Notes under the pieces: model-generated
What the model was told of the DNA's origin: nothing
The model's database searches: none
Seen by the model: the letters and a program-made list of their open reading frames with translations, nothing else
Source: Gnetum montanum
Taxonomy: Eukaryota; Streptophyta; Gnetopsida; Gnetales; Gnetaceae
NCBI GenBank assembly: GCA_015680685.1
Contig: MNCI01017986.1
Coordinates: forward strand, 69,001 to 133,000
Length of the DNA: 64,000 bases
Direction of reading: 5' to 3'
Shown: piece after piece, positions 35,205 through 46,743 of the stretch
Position numbering within the stretch: the stretch's first letter is position 1
How the letters are laid out: each line of letters opens with the position of its first letter
Translations under genes and position numbers: made by a program

Positions 35205-35550
35205 CCTATTGGACTAAGGGAATGCTTTAGTCACGCAATTGTTTCCTAATCTGGTGTGGGTCAGGGGTCACGTAGGGCCTAGAGGGTACAATACGGTATT
35301 CATCCTAGCCTTCATCAACTATGTCAAAGGGCAGTTCTACCCACAAAGCATCTTCTAGAGGGTCAAGAACTCCCATTGGCTTTTTGGGTTGGTTTGCTTT
35401 GCATTTTTCATCTTCATCCTTCACAGGAGGCATGTCATCGAGGAATTCCACCTCTAACCCTTGTTCAGTGTTAATGTTGTTAATGGTCAGAGGGGTTGCA
35501 TTGTCACCGTGTATGATAACCTCTCCACTTTCATATGGAAGGTGAATTTC
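35205..35550 (-). pseudogene. Post-protease polyprotein segment of Tat-H
   Basis: The minus strand reads LPYESGEVIIHGDNATPL, EVEFLDDMPP and TPDPHQIRKQLRD, matching 11208-11530 in Tat-N. The likely intron donor is near 35180-35205. Confidence 0.55.
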
Positions 35551-36075
35551 CTAATGGATTGGAGAGGATACAACCCACAGCTGGGCTAGCCAAGACCTAC
35601 CTAAGATTAGGTTCAAACCTGGCATCTCCTCAACCACTATAAATTCAATAGTGGTTGGGAATTGCTCCCCTACCACAAAGGCTATCATGAAAATTTCCCT
35701 TATGATAACACATGATCCATTGAAGGATTTAAGGCATGTTACCTTTGTTGGTTTGATTTGTTTAGCTAGATTAAGCTTGTTAATGACTATGTACAGGATG
35801 GCATTGGTTGCTACCCCATCATTGAAATGCACCTTGCAGATCTTACATTCCCCCATGCAGATGGTGATGAACATCAGTGCAGTGATGATTTGACCCTTCT
35901 CAAGGTACACCTTGATCACCTCATCACAAAACACCAAGGGCATTGAACTTAATTCTTTCAGGGGATGAGGCAACAACACAGCATGGATAGATTGTTCATC
36001 CATTAGGATGTCCTCTACGATAGGAATGGAGGCGAACATGCAGACTAACCTTTCATGATGGATGGAGGAAGTCAT
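35551..36075 (-). pseudogene. Retropepsin-like protease of Tat-H
   Basis: 174 open codons. KVHFNDGVATNAILYIVINK is the active-site region (HVDDGAAMNVV in Tat-N), so the catalytic Asp pair is altered to ND here. It ends VVEEMPGLNLILGRSWLAQL. The lead-in MTSSIHHERLV..ASIPIVEDI matches Tat-N. The frame is open but the active site is doubtful. Confidence 0.7.
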
Positions 36076-36423
36076 TATGAGGTCGTATAGGCTAACGTTG
36101 TATTTTTTTTGTTTTGATGCCTACTTGACTTATGCCAATGCATCAAGGAAGTATTTGCCATTGTTTGCTACTTTGTTGTTAGCTTTCACCTTCTCCATGC
36201 AGCCCAAGAGATGGATCTCACATGGAGGGGATTTGGACCTCACCTAAAGCATTTACTTCGGAGCCTCAATGCTCCGTTGTTGGTTGCTAGTTGTAGTGGC
36301 CTCTTCAGTTGATTGGGCCATTAGGATAGAAGACAAGGGAACAGGATTCAGTATGCCTATTTCCCTTTCCTAGTTTTACCTAAGCATTTGATCAGTGAGG
36401 TGCTTGTTGGGCCTCCTGGGTTA

Positions 36424-38983
36424 CTATCTTAGTTGCTTGTTGGTGTTGGTTGCAGGATGAGGTCTTGGGTGAGTAGGAACTGATGCATTACCCACCACCA
36501 AACTCCCAATAGGTGGGGAGTCTACATGTTGCAATACATTTATAATGAAGGATGTTTGGACTATTGACACTACAACGTGTTGTGGGGCCTTGACCAAAAA
36601 GGGTGTTATGGACATCCAAGGTGGTTCTTTGATGACAAAAGGGGTCCTTGAACTAGTTGATGTCAAGGAGGCCCCAATGTTGCTAGAGGGTACATAAACC
36701 ACGAATGATTCCTACACTGATTTTGAATCATCATCAATGTTGATGGCGCTGATGATGTACCCTGCACCGCTTGCATTGAAAGGATCCTTGTAAACCCCCA
36801 TTAATTGGTTCTAGGGGCACACTAGGTTGGTAGTGTCAAGGACCAACTCACCCTTGTCAATCATGCATCATATATTGTCTTGCAAAGCCATGCAAAATTC
36901 TGTATCATGACCTTGCAATTAACAATATTAGCAAAAATGATCCAATTTGAAATGCTTAGGGACTAAAAGCTCATTAGACAGTGTGGCTGAAGGATTTTTG
37001 AGAAGCTCATAGTATCGATCATGCAGCTTACGAGCATCCTCAGACATTTTCTTGTATTGGATACATCCATCATGAAGCATTTGGTCTAGGAGCTTCAACC
37101 ACTTAATGGGAAATGGTGTGTTCTTTGAGCGATCTTTGCACTTTGATGGTAGGCCTTGTGGTAGCTAGTTTCATGATCATTGATGATGCAGAAAAGTTGT
37201 TTACCATTGTGCTAGGGCCAATTGCCTTGTTGTTGGCCAAGGCCTTGGGTGGCTTGGCCATTGATTTGGCATTGGTTGGCTTAGCCTTGTTGGCCACTGT
37301 CACAATAATTATGGTTACTTGCTTGTCTTTGTCCTTATCTTTCTCATTCTTTGCATGCAGGTTTTTGTAGGCCACATAGGCCAGATCCTTGTTGGCCTCT
37401 ACCGCATCCTAAATGCTCTTAGTTAGAGCAAACACTTGACTTAAGGATTGCAGGGCAAGGTAGTATAGTTTCGACTTGATGAAGTCGTTTATTACACCTT
37501 TGAAAATGGCTAGTAGGTGTGTTTCTATGATTAGCTCAAAGATCTCATTAAGTAATGTGCTTCATTGTTGGATGAATTTTTACATGGGCTCTAAGTGGCC
37601 TTTCTTGACTTGCATCAACTAATCTAGGGTCACCTCAGGCTTCAAGTTGTACTTGAAGCATATGATAAATTGGGTAAGAAATTCCTCCAAAGAAGTAATG
37701 GAGGCCTTGGGGAGCACGTGGTACCAATTTAGTGCCTTGCTGGTCAAAGACATGGTAAACACATAGATGATGGCATTTGGCCATGCCTACAGTAGGAAGC
37801 ATTCTAATTGAAAGGTTACTAGATGGGTGTTAAGGTCCCCTTCACCATTGTATTTGATGAACTAAGGTAATGGGACCCTAGTAGGTAGCGCCAATGGTGG
37901 GACTACAGGATTGATTAGATCATCTTAGTAGAAGTCCATCACATGAACAATTTTAGAGGAGGCAACTTTAAGTTGCTTAACCTCTTTGGTGAGGCTTTGG
38001 ATCAATTGGAATGCTTGATCCAAGTTAGGTGCAATTGTAGTGAGTTGCGTGGGCTGTGCTACTCGTTGAGGTTTTTGGGTGACCCACAACCTGATTCTAG
38101 GTTATGTGACCACACATAATGCTTACTGCATAGTATGTGCCATGGGCACAGTGCTTGGGCCCCACCATAGATTTGCAGGTTAGTCCATTATAAAGGGTGC
38201 TGACATGACAAGAGGGACAAAGGATGTTAGAGTCACATACGAAAGGGAAGGAACATGCATGATGTGCACGTAGGATTACATAGGTGCAACAGTTGCTACT
38301 ACAGAAGGCTAGATGGCCTAAATAGGCTAAACGGGCTAAATAAGTTGAACAAGCTATGAAGGCTACGTAGATTGTGAAGAGTTGATGAAGGGCATGCTAA
38401 AGGGAAAGCTAGAAGGTAGAGCAACATCCTGGTGCATCTACTATATTTGGTGAGTTGCCACGACAGGCGTTGGCTTGGGCAATGATACTAGGTTGCAAGA
38501 CTATGGAGGAACAAAAGTAGAGGTTATCTATTGGAATGAGGCATGGAATAGGTTATCATGCTTGGACTAAGCCTCAAATTCATCTAGCTTCTCTTGGAGG
38601 GGCTCCTCATAGTCTATCCCTACCTCATAGCCCATGTTGCGAACAAGGTTATCCAACATTCACTGGTAGTCTTCCGTGAGTAGGATAAATTCAAAATCAG
38701 AAGGGAACCATTTCCTCCTATTACGATGCATGAGCTCATAACTACATTTAGCTTCCATTTCTTAGTGGTATAAGGGCAAACCCACGTGGAGTTTTGCGCA
38801 AATGAAATTGTATTACTCATCATTGAGCACCATGACCTCGGAAGATAGGTTGTGTTGCTAAAAAGATTGCCTCTGTGCCAAGACAAGGCCTCCAACCCTA
38901 AGAAGGTCAATCTAGATTTTCCACTGAATAGGTCAAACAACAACTATGCTCAAAGTAGAGGTTGAAGGCTACTCGACGTTCAT
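36424..38983 (-). pseudogene. gag of Tat-H
   Basis: The start ATG at 38983 aligns with Tat-N gag. Capsid core YNGEGDLNTHLVTF, SKALNWYHVLPKASITSLEE and FKYNLKPEVTL (37620-37870). Nucleocapsid knuckle C.YC.LQGHDTEFC (C-X2-C-X4-H-X4-C, about 36875-36920). Pro/Val-rich repeats (TPFVIKEPP, TPFLVKAPQ; 36560-36660) follow. The last open frame ends at 36424. Many stops and frame changes. Confidence 0.7.
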
Positions 38984-40070
38984 GGTGCAAGAGAGAAATG
39001 CATAGGGTTGTTGATGCAAAAGGTTAAAGAAAAATGACCAAGTGAGAAAGTGTAAAAAAAAGGCTAAGTATAAAAATGTAGAAAAATGACTAACTCTAGA
39101 ATTCATAGAAAAATGACTAAGTTGTTGAAAAATGACTAACTTTGGAACTACGCTCACTACGCTAGAGCTAGCCATGCTCTATTGAGTACCTAGAATTTGG
39201 CTAAGTGTAAATACTCTAATGTTGTCAAGCGAGGTTCCAAGGAAACCAATGACAAGGACCACTCTGCACAAGGTATAGAGAACACACAAGGCAACAACCA
39301 AGTGATGGCCAAAGAAGGAAATGACAAAGGCCCTCCTTCTAGTGCTAGAAAACTGTAGTGAAGGAAATGACGAAGGCCCTTCTTCTAGTGCCAAAATAGG
39401 ACTCCGAGATGTTTGTAGTTGCACAGCATTGACCTCACTTCTACACAAGGGCTTACTAGGAATGGAGGTGAGTTGTCCAAAATAATGTTATTGATTAAAC
39501 TGGGACTTTCAAGTGTTACAATGAAATGAGTGTCGAAGGGGGATGCAGTGTCTTGCAATGTCCATGGTATCCATGGGTGTGAGCATAGTAGAGGTTTTAG
39601 ATGCAAAAATGAGGATGCAAATGTCTGAATATGTGATTAAACAATGAGAAATGTGAGTACAATGTAGGAGAAAATGCAAAAAATGTAAGTAAGGGAGAAA
39701 GGCACCATCACAAACGAGGGGGGAGCATAGTTAACTACAAAGAAAAGTATAGGAGGTATGCAGTGTACAAACAGGCATAGTAGTCATAGTCTTAGGGTCT
39801 CTGGCTATGAAGAATTAATGTCCGCCATGAAGTTTGAGCTTGTCAATTTGGCTACTATGGTGTCCTACAAGTTGGAGTGGTGTACGGTACACTGGGCAGT
39901 GTACAATGATGTTTTGGTGGTGTGTGACGATATTTGCTTGAAATACTAAATGTGCTTGGGTTTGCCAAATGCTAAGGGTGCCAAGTGATTACTTCAAAAT
40001 ACCACCCAAAATGCCAAAATGTCAATCTTTCTTTAGTTTTCCCAACCACTAAAACATGGAGCATTAGGAT

Positions 40071-40083
40071 ATTTATAGGATTA
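40071..40083 (-). promoter_or_regulatory. TATA box of the Tat-H 5' LTR
   Basis: Minus strand 'tcctataaatatcc', the same type as in Tat-N (19174-19187) and about 1.1 kb upstream of the gag ATG. Confidence 0.55.
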
Positions 40084-40429
40084 GGGTTAGTGTGAGTCGT
40101 GGATCAGGCACCACATGGCAAAGGGGTAGTTGGGACTATGCTAACCCCAACTACACTCCCACTAAAGCAAAATGTTGTTATGCTGGTGTGCTACAATGGA
40201 TCCTACGAAACTGCTAGACTGTGACTACGCTGCCAAGACTACATGTGTGAGTGCTGAGTAGATTGCAATGTACCTAAAAATAGTGCTAAACAGTGCAGTT
40301 TTGGAGACTATGCTATCCACTCTCTTGAGTGGTGTTGAGCATAGGTATAATTTAGGGGTAAATGAAGGGTGAAAAAGAGACAAAACTTGCTAATCTTGAT
40401 TGCCAAAGGAATGTTGAAGCTAAGATGTT

Positions 40430-40945
40430 AGCTAACGTTGAGCTCTAGAGGCTTTTGGAGGTAGTTCCAGCAGACTATGTTGAGTATGCTCTAGAGTGTA
40501 GTCTAATAGTTAGGCAAATTCTACAAAAAAAATAAAGTTTAGAGCAAACTACGCTAACTACACTTTGGAGTGTAGTCCTAGCAGGAAGAGCATAGCCCAA
40601 ACACTTAGAAAAAATTTGTAAAATTGATGTCCTTAGTGTTGACTATGCTCTAGAGCATAGTAGAAGCATAGTGCCAAAAGTTAGAAATTTTGTCAAACTA
40701 TTTCTTCCATCTCAACCATGCTTAGTAGTCTTTGGCTTGATACTTATGAAAAAATCTGCAAAACTAGTCGTTGGAATACAAACTATGCTAGTTATGCTCT
40801 GTAGCATAGTTCAGGTACGGGAAGCATAGTCAAGACACTTGGAACATCTGCAACTACTATTGATACCTAGAAAATTTTTTCAAATCCTAACTATTAGTGT
40901 CAAATATGCTAATTATGCTCTAGAGCATAGTCCCAATAGTGGGAA
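40430..40945. repeat. Repeats with palindromic 'ctctagag' core in Tat-H U3
   Basis: Five degenerate copies spaced 75-145 bp apart (near 40485, 40555, 40650, 40795, 40910). Each is built as a short inverted repeat of 'gagcatagt'. The copy at 40642-40661 is a perfect 20-bp palindrome, ACTATGCTCTAGAGCATAGT. Confidence 0.8.
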
Positions 40946-41030
40946 GCGTAGTCTCAACACTTTGACAAAATTTTCCAAGTTCTGACACTTAGAAAAGTTT
41001 GCAGTTAAGACCCAAGAGCCCAAATTTGGT

Positions 41031-41110
41031 GGTGTTTTACCAATTTTATAAGGGACTCTATCCTCATTTTTTTTAACTTGAGGATGAGTTTTTAGTTAGT
41101 CGTGGGGGTA
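41031..41110 (+). other. 3' tail and polypurine tract of another Athila element
   Basis: 'ggactctatcctcattt' and 'aacttgaggatgagttt' match the stretch after ORFx in Ath-C (55630-55670) and Ath-A (4840-4865). 'gtcgtgggggta' is the polypurine tract. The rest of this element is missing on the left, where Tat-H begins. Confidence 0.6.
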
Positions 41111-42169
41111 TGATGAAATCAATTTTAGTCAGCAACGATAATGTATCTACAATGTCATAGATTTGATATTGCAACATAAGATACATCATTATATAAATGA
41201 TATTGTGAGGTGCTTACTAGCCTATAAGTATAACACTTAGGCACTTGGATCTACAAAAGTTTTATTTCATGAATTTAGTCTTAAGTACTAAGAAGTATGA
41301 ATGCTTGCAATGTAATGTGACTTAGTGAATGAAGTATGATAAATGGTTTTTTGCTTAGGCCTCGATATTAAATCTCATGCTACATTATCATATATCCAAT
41401 ATTGTAGGATGCATGCCTACCTATAAATACAACACTTGGTTGCATGGTTCATCCATTCTATTCAATTTCTTAATTGTAGCAAAGCTATTGTAGTTTTTTT
41501 CTCTAGAGTTAGAATATTTTCTAAGTGCCCATAGTAGAAGTCAAAGAGTGTGCGGATCTTTATATGAGCACTAATGTACCTAAGGACCTTAGTGTGAATG
41601 GCAATAAAGATGAGCTTTTCTGATCAAACCTTGCTACACTTGGAATAAATTAATGTTTCCTGATGCATTTCATATTCATGCAATTTACTTTAATGAACTT
41701 TAACTAAGTAATTAATATCGATTAAATAACACACATAACGACAACCACTTCAACCATACATTTAACACTTGGTAATCCTAGTAGTGCTTAACGCTTGGTA
41801 ACCTAGTGATGCTATAACATGTTTAGGATATGTACAGAAAGTGAGAACATATGTCAATGTTAGGATTAATTAAGTGTTAGTTAGTTACTAAATTCACTAT
41901 ATTAATTACATATTAGATTTACTTTGTTTCCAGCACTTAGGTGATTAAACCATAAAAGACAAAATGATAAAACTTAGGTGCCTTAGTTACACTTAACTGT
42001 ACACTTGCACTTCACAAGTGGAACTGAGAAGAAAAAAATTGCAACAAGTAGATTCACTTCTTAGAAATCGATGTACTTAGAGAGCTAAAGTCTACGAAAT
42101 TCAATCGGATCGTTGAGTGAATGCTGGTGATTCGTATGGTTGGGCATAGGGTATACTTGTTGCTCATCA
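41111..42169 (+). repeat. Complete Athila-type LTR with duplicated promoter segment
   Basis: Starts TGATGAAATC and ends TGCTCATCA (1059 bp, longer than the 807-911 bp of the others). It has two TATA-like boxes about 200 bp apart, each with similar surroundings: 'cctataagtataacactt' (41221) and 'cctataaatacaacactt' (41420). 'aataaagatgagc' at 41603 is the shared R region. Confidence 0.7.
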
Positions 42170-42805
42170 AAGTCTTTATTCAAACATATTATACTTGGTT
42201 GACAGTGTGACTAGTAATAAAGATCAAGCTATTTCGTACTATTGTAGTATTCTCCTAGTTTACTACTTTTCTTAGAATAATGTTTCCAATTTTCACTTAG
42301 ACTACTGATTACTACTTTCCTAGTTAATGGTTTACTATTTCATGCACTTTACTTTTATTATTGTTAGTATGCGGAATGGATACCACTAATTTCAAGCATA
42401 AAGTGTTATTGTTTGGCAACCCTTGGTTTACTTAGTAGCGAAGTACTTGGTAATTCCAAGAATGATTACATAAGCCCAAAACATGTACGAAAAATTAGAA
42501 ATGAATATCCATTTCCATAGCTATTTATTGTTTTACTTAGACTTCGAAGTTGTTTTGATTCTGCCATGTTTTCTAGGAGAAACAATGGTCAAACAACATC
42601 AAATATCATATACCTCACAATGAGCTAAACCACACACATAGACTTCACTAGCTCCACGTGGGAAGACAATGGTCTCAAACTTAATCCAATTGCTAGCATA
42701 ATTACATTGCCTCATCCACGAATTACAATTTGGTCATGTGTGAACACCTGTAAATTGTATGGTTGGGTGTTGGATTGCTCCACCAATCATCACTAGGTAT
42801 TCAAA
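42170..42805 (+). repeat. Truncated Athila-type LTR (R-U5)
   Basis: Joined directly to the preceding LTR end. It begins at 'agtctttattcaaac' with 'taataaagatcaagc' and ends 'gtatggttgggtgttgg' to 'ccaatcatca'. Closely similar to 45990-46605 in Ath-C. Confidence 0.65.
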
Positions 42806-43500
42806 AAATTTCACAAAGAAAATAAAACATGTTATCATTGTGAATTTTTAAACATTGATAAATTAATAGTATATAAATTGAAGATGTTATATCATATGTA
42901 TTTCTTTAATAAACTTGACATTTTTGGTATTGTTAAGACTTGGAAAATTAAATACTCTTTAGAAATTTTTGCTCCCATTTTTTTTCGTTTTATCTTTTTC
43001 TTATAGAAAAATTGAAGAATATGAAATACCATTTGGAGGTTTGGGTTTTTTTTTATTCAAAATTATCTATATCAACTAGGTCATACTAAAATTTAGATAA
43101 ATATAGTCAATATGTTTAGCTAAAAATATTATAGTAAAAATCATTTTCATTTTTAACATGGTTATTGCTAATTTTTCTCATGGTGGAAAATTTTATTTCT
43201 ATGGTGAAGTTAATGCTAAAAATTAGCTTTTACAATATCCCAATTTGTCATTGGAATCTTAGTTTGGTTTTTTAAATTATGAGAAAAGTGCATAATAGAA
43301 TTGGTGCTTTAAAGTTAAGTAATTAAATCACATGGGAAAGTAATTATTACATTAGGGGAAATGACTAGATCCATTTGTTCATTTTGTAGGGCTACAAGAA
43401 ACTTCAATTTTGATTTTTTTTCTTTCTATCCTAGAAAATATTAGCTACATCATATGTGCTATTGTACTTCATATTTCAAGTAGGTGAAGAAATAATTGAA
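42806..43500. other. AT-rich region without recognisable gene
   Basis: Strongly A/T-rich (long T and A runs). Probably the decayed upstream part of the LINE fragment that follows; I see no motif. Confidence 0.4.
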
Positions 43501-44260
43501 TCATATCATTTTCTATTATACTTCATGTTTCAAGTAGGTAAAGACTATCAAGGCCTTTAAAAACAAATGCAAATCATTAGGATTATGGACTTGGAAGGTT
43601 AGAAAATAAAATTTTCAAGCCATTATTTATCCTATATTATTATATGGATGTACTATATGGGGGCCAGGCCTTACTACAAAAACTTGAAAAGCTACTCAAA
43701 GGATGTAATAAATGTTTTTATTAGATGAATTGAAGGTGAAGGTACAAATACCTTATCACATGTTACTTTTGGAATGTGATTTACTTCCATTAGATATTGA
43801 AAATCTTGTTAAATTCATTAGCTATATTTACAATCTACTAGAAACTAAGCAAGCCAAATTTTCTACAATAGTTTATGACGACACAAAAGAACAAGGAATC
43901 TCTCATTGAAAGCAATGTAACATATTCCTAAATATATATGTAAGTTAGTTAAATAGTAAGAGCTAAAAAATATAGTTAAATACGGAAAGGAAAAAAGATT
44001 TTACTTGGAGCACATTAGAGGCAATCAACTTGATTTAGAAGTTTCCTATCTTACAACTAAAATTCCAATCAAATCTCGTAGCTTAATCAGCAAGCTTCGT
44101 TTGAGTTCACATCAACTTAGGATAGAAAGTGGAAGATAGATTAATCTTCCTAGAGAATGCACATGCAAGCTTTGTGGGTCAATAATTGTTGAAGATGAGT
44201 ACCATGTCTTCCTTATTTATCTTTTAACTATAATCTTCCAACTGTATGACTTATTTTTAT
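43500..44260 (+). pseudogene. LINE fragment 1 (RT C-terminus and zinc motif)
   Basis: Readable plus-strand blocks: QAIIYPILLYGCTIWGPGL (the LYG..IWG motif after LINE RT), VQIPYHMLLLECDLLPLDIE, NLVKFISYIYNLL (43712-43850), and LRLSSHQLRIESGR with CTCKLCG..VEDEYHVFL (44090-44215). The last is a C-terminal zinc-binding motif of a non-LTR element. Several stops and frame changes. Confidence 0.6.
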
Positions 44261-44399
44261 TACATCCAGTGGAACTTAGCCACTTTGTTCAATCTATTTT
44301 TATTTTCCATGAGATGAATGTACTTTCTCTCCAATAGATAATTTTTGGTCTACAGACATAATAAAATCTTCAGTTTCAATTTTATAAAAATATAATTCA

Positions 44400-45480
44400 A
44401 ACTAAAAAGAGGAGATTTATCAAACAAAGATAGAATAGTTTATTAGAAATAATAAAAAACAATCCCAAGTGTTTTTGGCATTCTTTTCAAAGTAAGAGAA
44501 GAACAAATTATGTTGCTTTTTCTCAATGATATTAAAAAGTTTTACCAATCTTTTTTTCATAGTGATGATAGAATAGAGGATTTTCATAACAATTGTAATA
44601 CATTGTTCATTTCTTTTGATGTCACAAATATAGGAATATAAAAAATAGCATAAGGAAAAGTTGTTGATGTAAATAATTTATATGGAAAAATGCTTAAATG
44701 AGGACAACCATTAGTATGGAATGTTATCTAAAAGAAGTTAACTTTGGTTATGCAAGTAGGACTAGACAAGGAATAGTGTATTAATAAAGTAGTTTTGTTC
44801 TTTAAAAAATGAGATAAAAAAGATCTAAATAATTATAGACTAATTGTAATTAACAATATTTTTTCAGGCTTTAGGGCACTATTCTAAAATCTATGTAAAG
44901 AAGATTAGCTAAAGAAAATCAAATACATACAATTTCCCAAGCAAGACTCATGTGACAATAGTATATTATAGATCATTTCATTGCATTAAAATATCTTATT
45001 AATAGAGAAAAAAGCCCACAAAAGAAAATTTTTATATGCTTTGTAAATTTTCCAAAGGCCTATGATATTGTTATTTGAAAATTTAGAAGTTATACTAATA
45101 AAACCATAATGATGATTTCAACTACTAGAAGTGTAAATTTTGATTTCATGATTGACAACTACAAAATAGAAGTGGTTAATTCCACTAGATATTAGGTTTC
45201 TATGTGCTAATGGTTATAAGTAGGATGTATATGTCAAGGAGCACTATGAAGTTAGTATGAAATCTTTATATGCTTTCAAGAACAAATGCAATGCCTTATA
45301 TATTCAGATATGAAGGCTTAAAAATAAATTTTCAAATCTATTTTTTATGCTACTATCCTATATGGCTATCAAGTTTGGGATCCAAGTCCTTACCACATGC
45401 TACTATTTGAAGCTAATTATTGCTATTAGAGACTAAGGCTCTTTTCTAATTCACAAACTTAAAAACCTTAATGTCATTAC
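44400..45480 (+). pseudogene. LINE fragment 2 (RT core)
   Basis: NPKCFWHSFQSK (44462-44500), NNYRLIVINNIFSG (44828-44870), QARLM then DHFIALKYLINREKKPTKK and ICFVNFPKAYD (44938-45068; normally FVDFKKAFD, so the Asp is Asn). A decayed LYG..-like area lies near 45350, and the repeated AFKNKCNAL word is shared with fragment 1 at 43557. Same LINE family, separate copy or duplication. Confidence 0.55.
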
Positions 45481-45960
45481 TTTTTCAAATGCAACTCTAG
45501 AAGATTTTATAGAGATAAGTTGGTTTTATTAAGATCTAGATTAGCTTCGTAAATGGAACACCTTGGATGAGGTACAAGGTAATTCTATTTGCATTCATAA
45601 AATAGCTAAAGTAAGAGATCTTTATAGGATTTGGTCAAATCTAGATGGAAAAAAGAAATTTTGCCTTTTCTATATTAGAGATAGTTAGTTAATAAGTGAA
45701 GCAATTTTCCTAAGAATTATCATTAAGAGGCTCAATGCTCATCCTGCCAAGGCAATGTCTTGGGAGGATGGTAGATAAGCAAAAATGTAACTTCTTTCAA
45801 GTGGCTCTTCCTAGGCTTAAACTTAGGTCTTACAACTTGAGAAATGAGTACCTTACTATCATTCCAAGTAGTAGCCCCTAGGTGAAGCAAATCACCTCAT
45901 AGATAAAATCACTTTAAGGCTTTTTTCTTGAATTCAGTACTTAGCAGTGTGTGCCAATAG
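45481..45960. other. AT-rich tail after LINE fragment 2
   Basis: Residual readable stretch (LEDFIEISW, IAKVRDLYRIW) suggests a decayed LINE C-terminus to about 45700; nothing recognised beyond. Confidence 0.35.
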
Positions 45961-46605
45961 TATGATGTTTTGTAATTGAACAAAGTCTTTATTCAAGTGT
46001 GATGTACTTGGACGCATTACATGCATGATAATAAAGATCAAGATTGCTCTAGATCACTGCAACAACACTTAGTTTATTTCTATTTCCATTTAGCTTAATG
46101 TTTATTGTTTCCATAGTTAATGTTTACCATGACTTACAATTCACTTTTAATGTTGTTTAGCAGAATGAGTACGACTAATCTCGAGCACATAAGTGTAATT
46201 GTTTGATAACCCAATAGTACTATCACTTGCTATGCCTAGTAGTGTGGTACTTGGTAATTCTAGTAGTAGTTTCACAAAATCCAAGGTGTAACTAGAAGAT
46301 CAGGACTGGCTGCTCATTGCATAGGCTAGTTTAGATTTGTTTTCCTATCACTTGGATTTAGAAACCTTTACTTTAACTTCATGTTAACTAGGAGCCTAAT
46401 GGCCATTTCAACATCAATATCATATGCCTCAATGTGAGTTAAACCATACACATTGATTTTACTAACTCATGTGGGAAGATAACAATCATGAACACTAATC
46501 AATTACGAGTATAATCACATTACCTTATCTGTGGAGTTTGACTAGGATTACACGTGAACACTCGTATCTCATATGGTTGGTTGTTGGATACTCCAATGCT
46601 CATCA
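45961..46605 (+). repeat. 5' LTR of Ath-C, truncated (R-U5 only)
   Basis: 'aagtctttattcaagtg', 'taataaagatcaag' and 'catatggttggttgttgg' up to TGCTCATCA at 46605, followed directly by a PBS. U3 and TATA are missing. Confidence 0.65.
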
Positions 46606-46606
46606 T

Positions 46607-46623
46607 TGGCGTCATTGTTGAAA
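46607..46623 (+). promoter_or_regulatory. Primer-binding site of Ath-C
   Basis: TGGCGTCATTGTTGAAA, one base after the LTR. It matches the tRNA-Asp type (TGGCGCCGTTGCC...) with C-to-T and G-to-A changes. Confidence 0.65.
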
Positions 46624-46743
46624 AATAAGTCAATGTTGTACTAAGTAATTAATTTTCCAAATTTTGTTGTATCAAAACCTAAGTCTAATCTTCACAACCT
46701 TAATATAAAGCACACTTAACACAAATCATCAAAAAATGATAAC

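Larger units (their letters stand above)
5786..41030 (-). mobile_element. Host Tat-type LTR retrotransposon Tat-H, nested and interrupted
   Basis: Discontinuous element read from right to left: 5' LTR and leader (about 41030-38984), gag (38983-36424), protease (36075-35551), intron-like spacer with an opposite-strand ORF (35200-30770 and 21942-20458), RT N-half (20457-19796), RT C-half, RNase H and second RNase H (7605-6165), and integrase N-terminus (5943-5786). It is broken by Ath-A, Tat-N and Ath-B. The pieces match in polarity and protein order. The double RNase H and the PR-RT gap fit the Tat lineage (established for Tat/Ogre elements). Its 3' end is outside the window or lost. Confidence 0.7.
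38984..41030 (-). repeat. 5' leader and 5' LTR region of Tat-H
   Basis: From gag outward: a leader homologous to 7780-8018 of Tat-N (repeated 'gttagtcatttttc' words, 39020-39135), then presumed U5-R, TATA 'cctataaatatcc' on the minus strand (40071-40083), and U3 with repeats (40430-40945). LTR ends are not fixed because the other LTR is missing. Small frames at 39179-39606 (-) and 39758-39949 (+) have no recognised motif. Confidence 0.5.
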
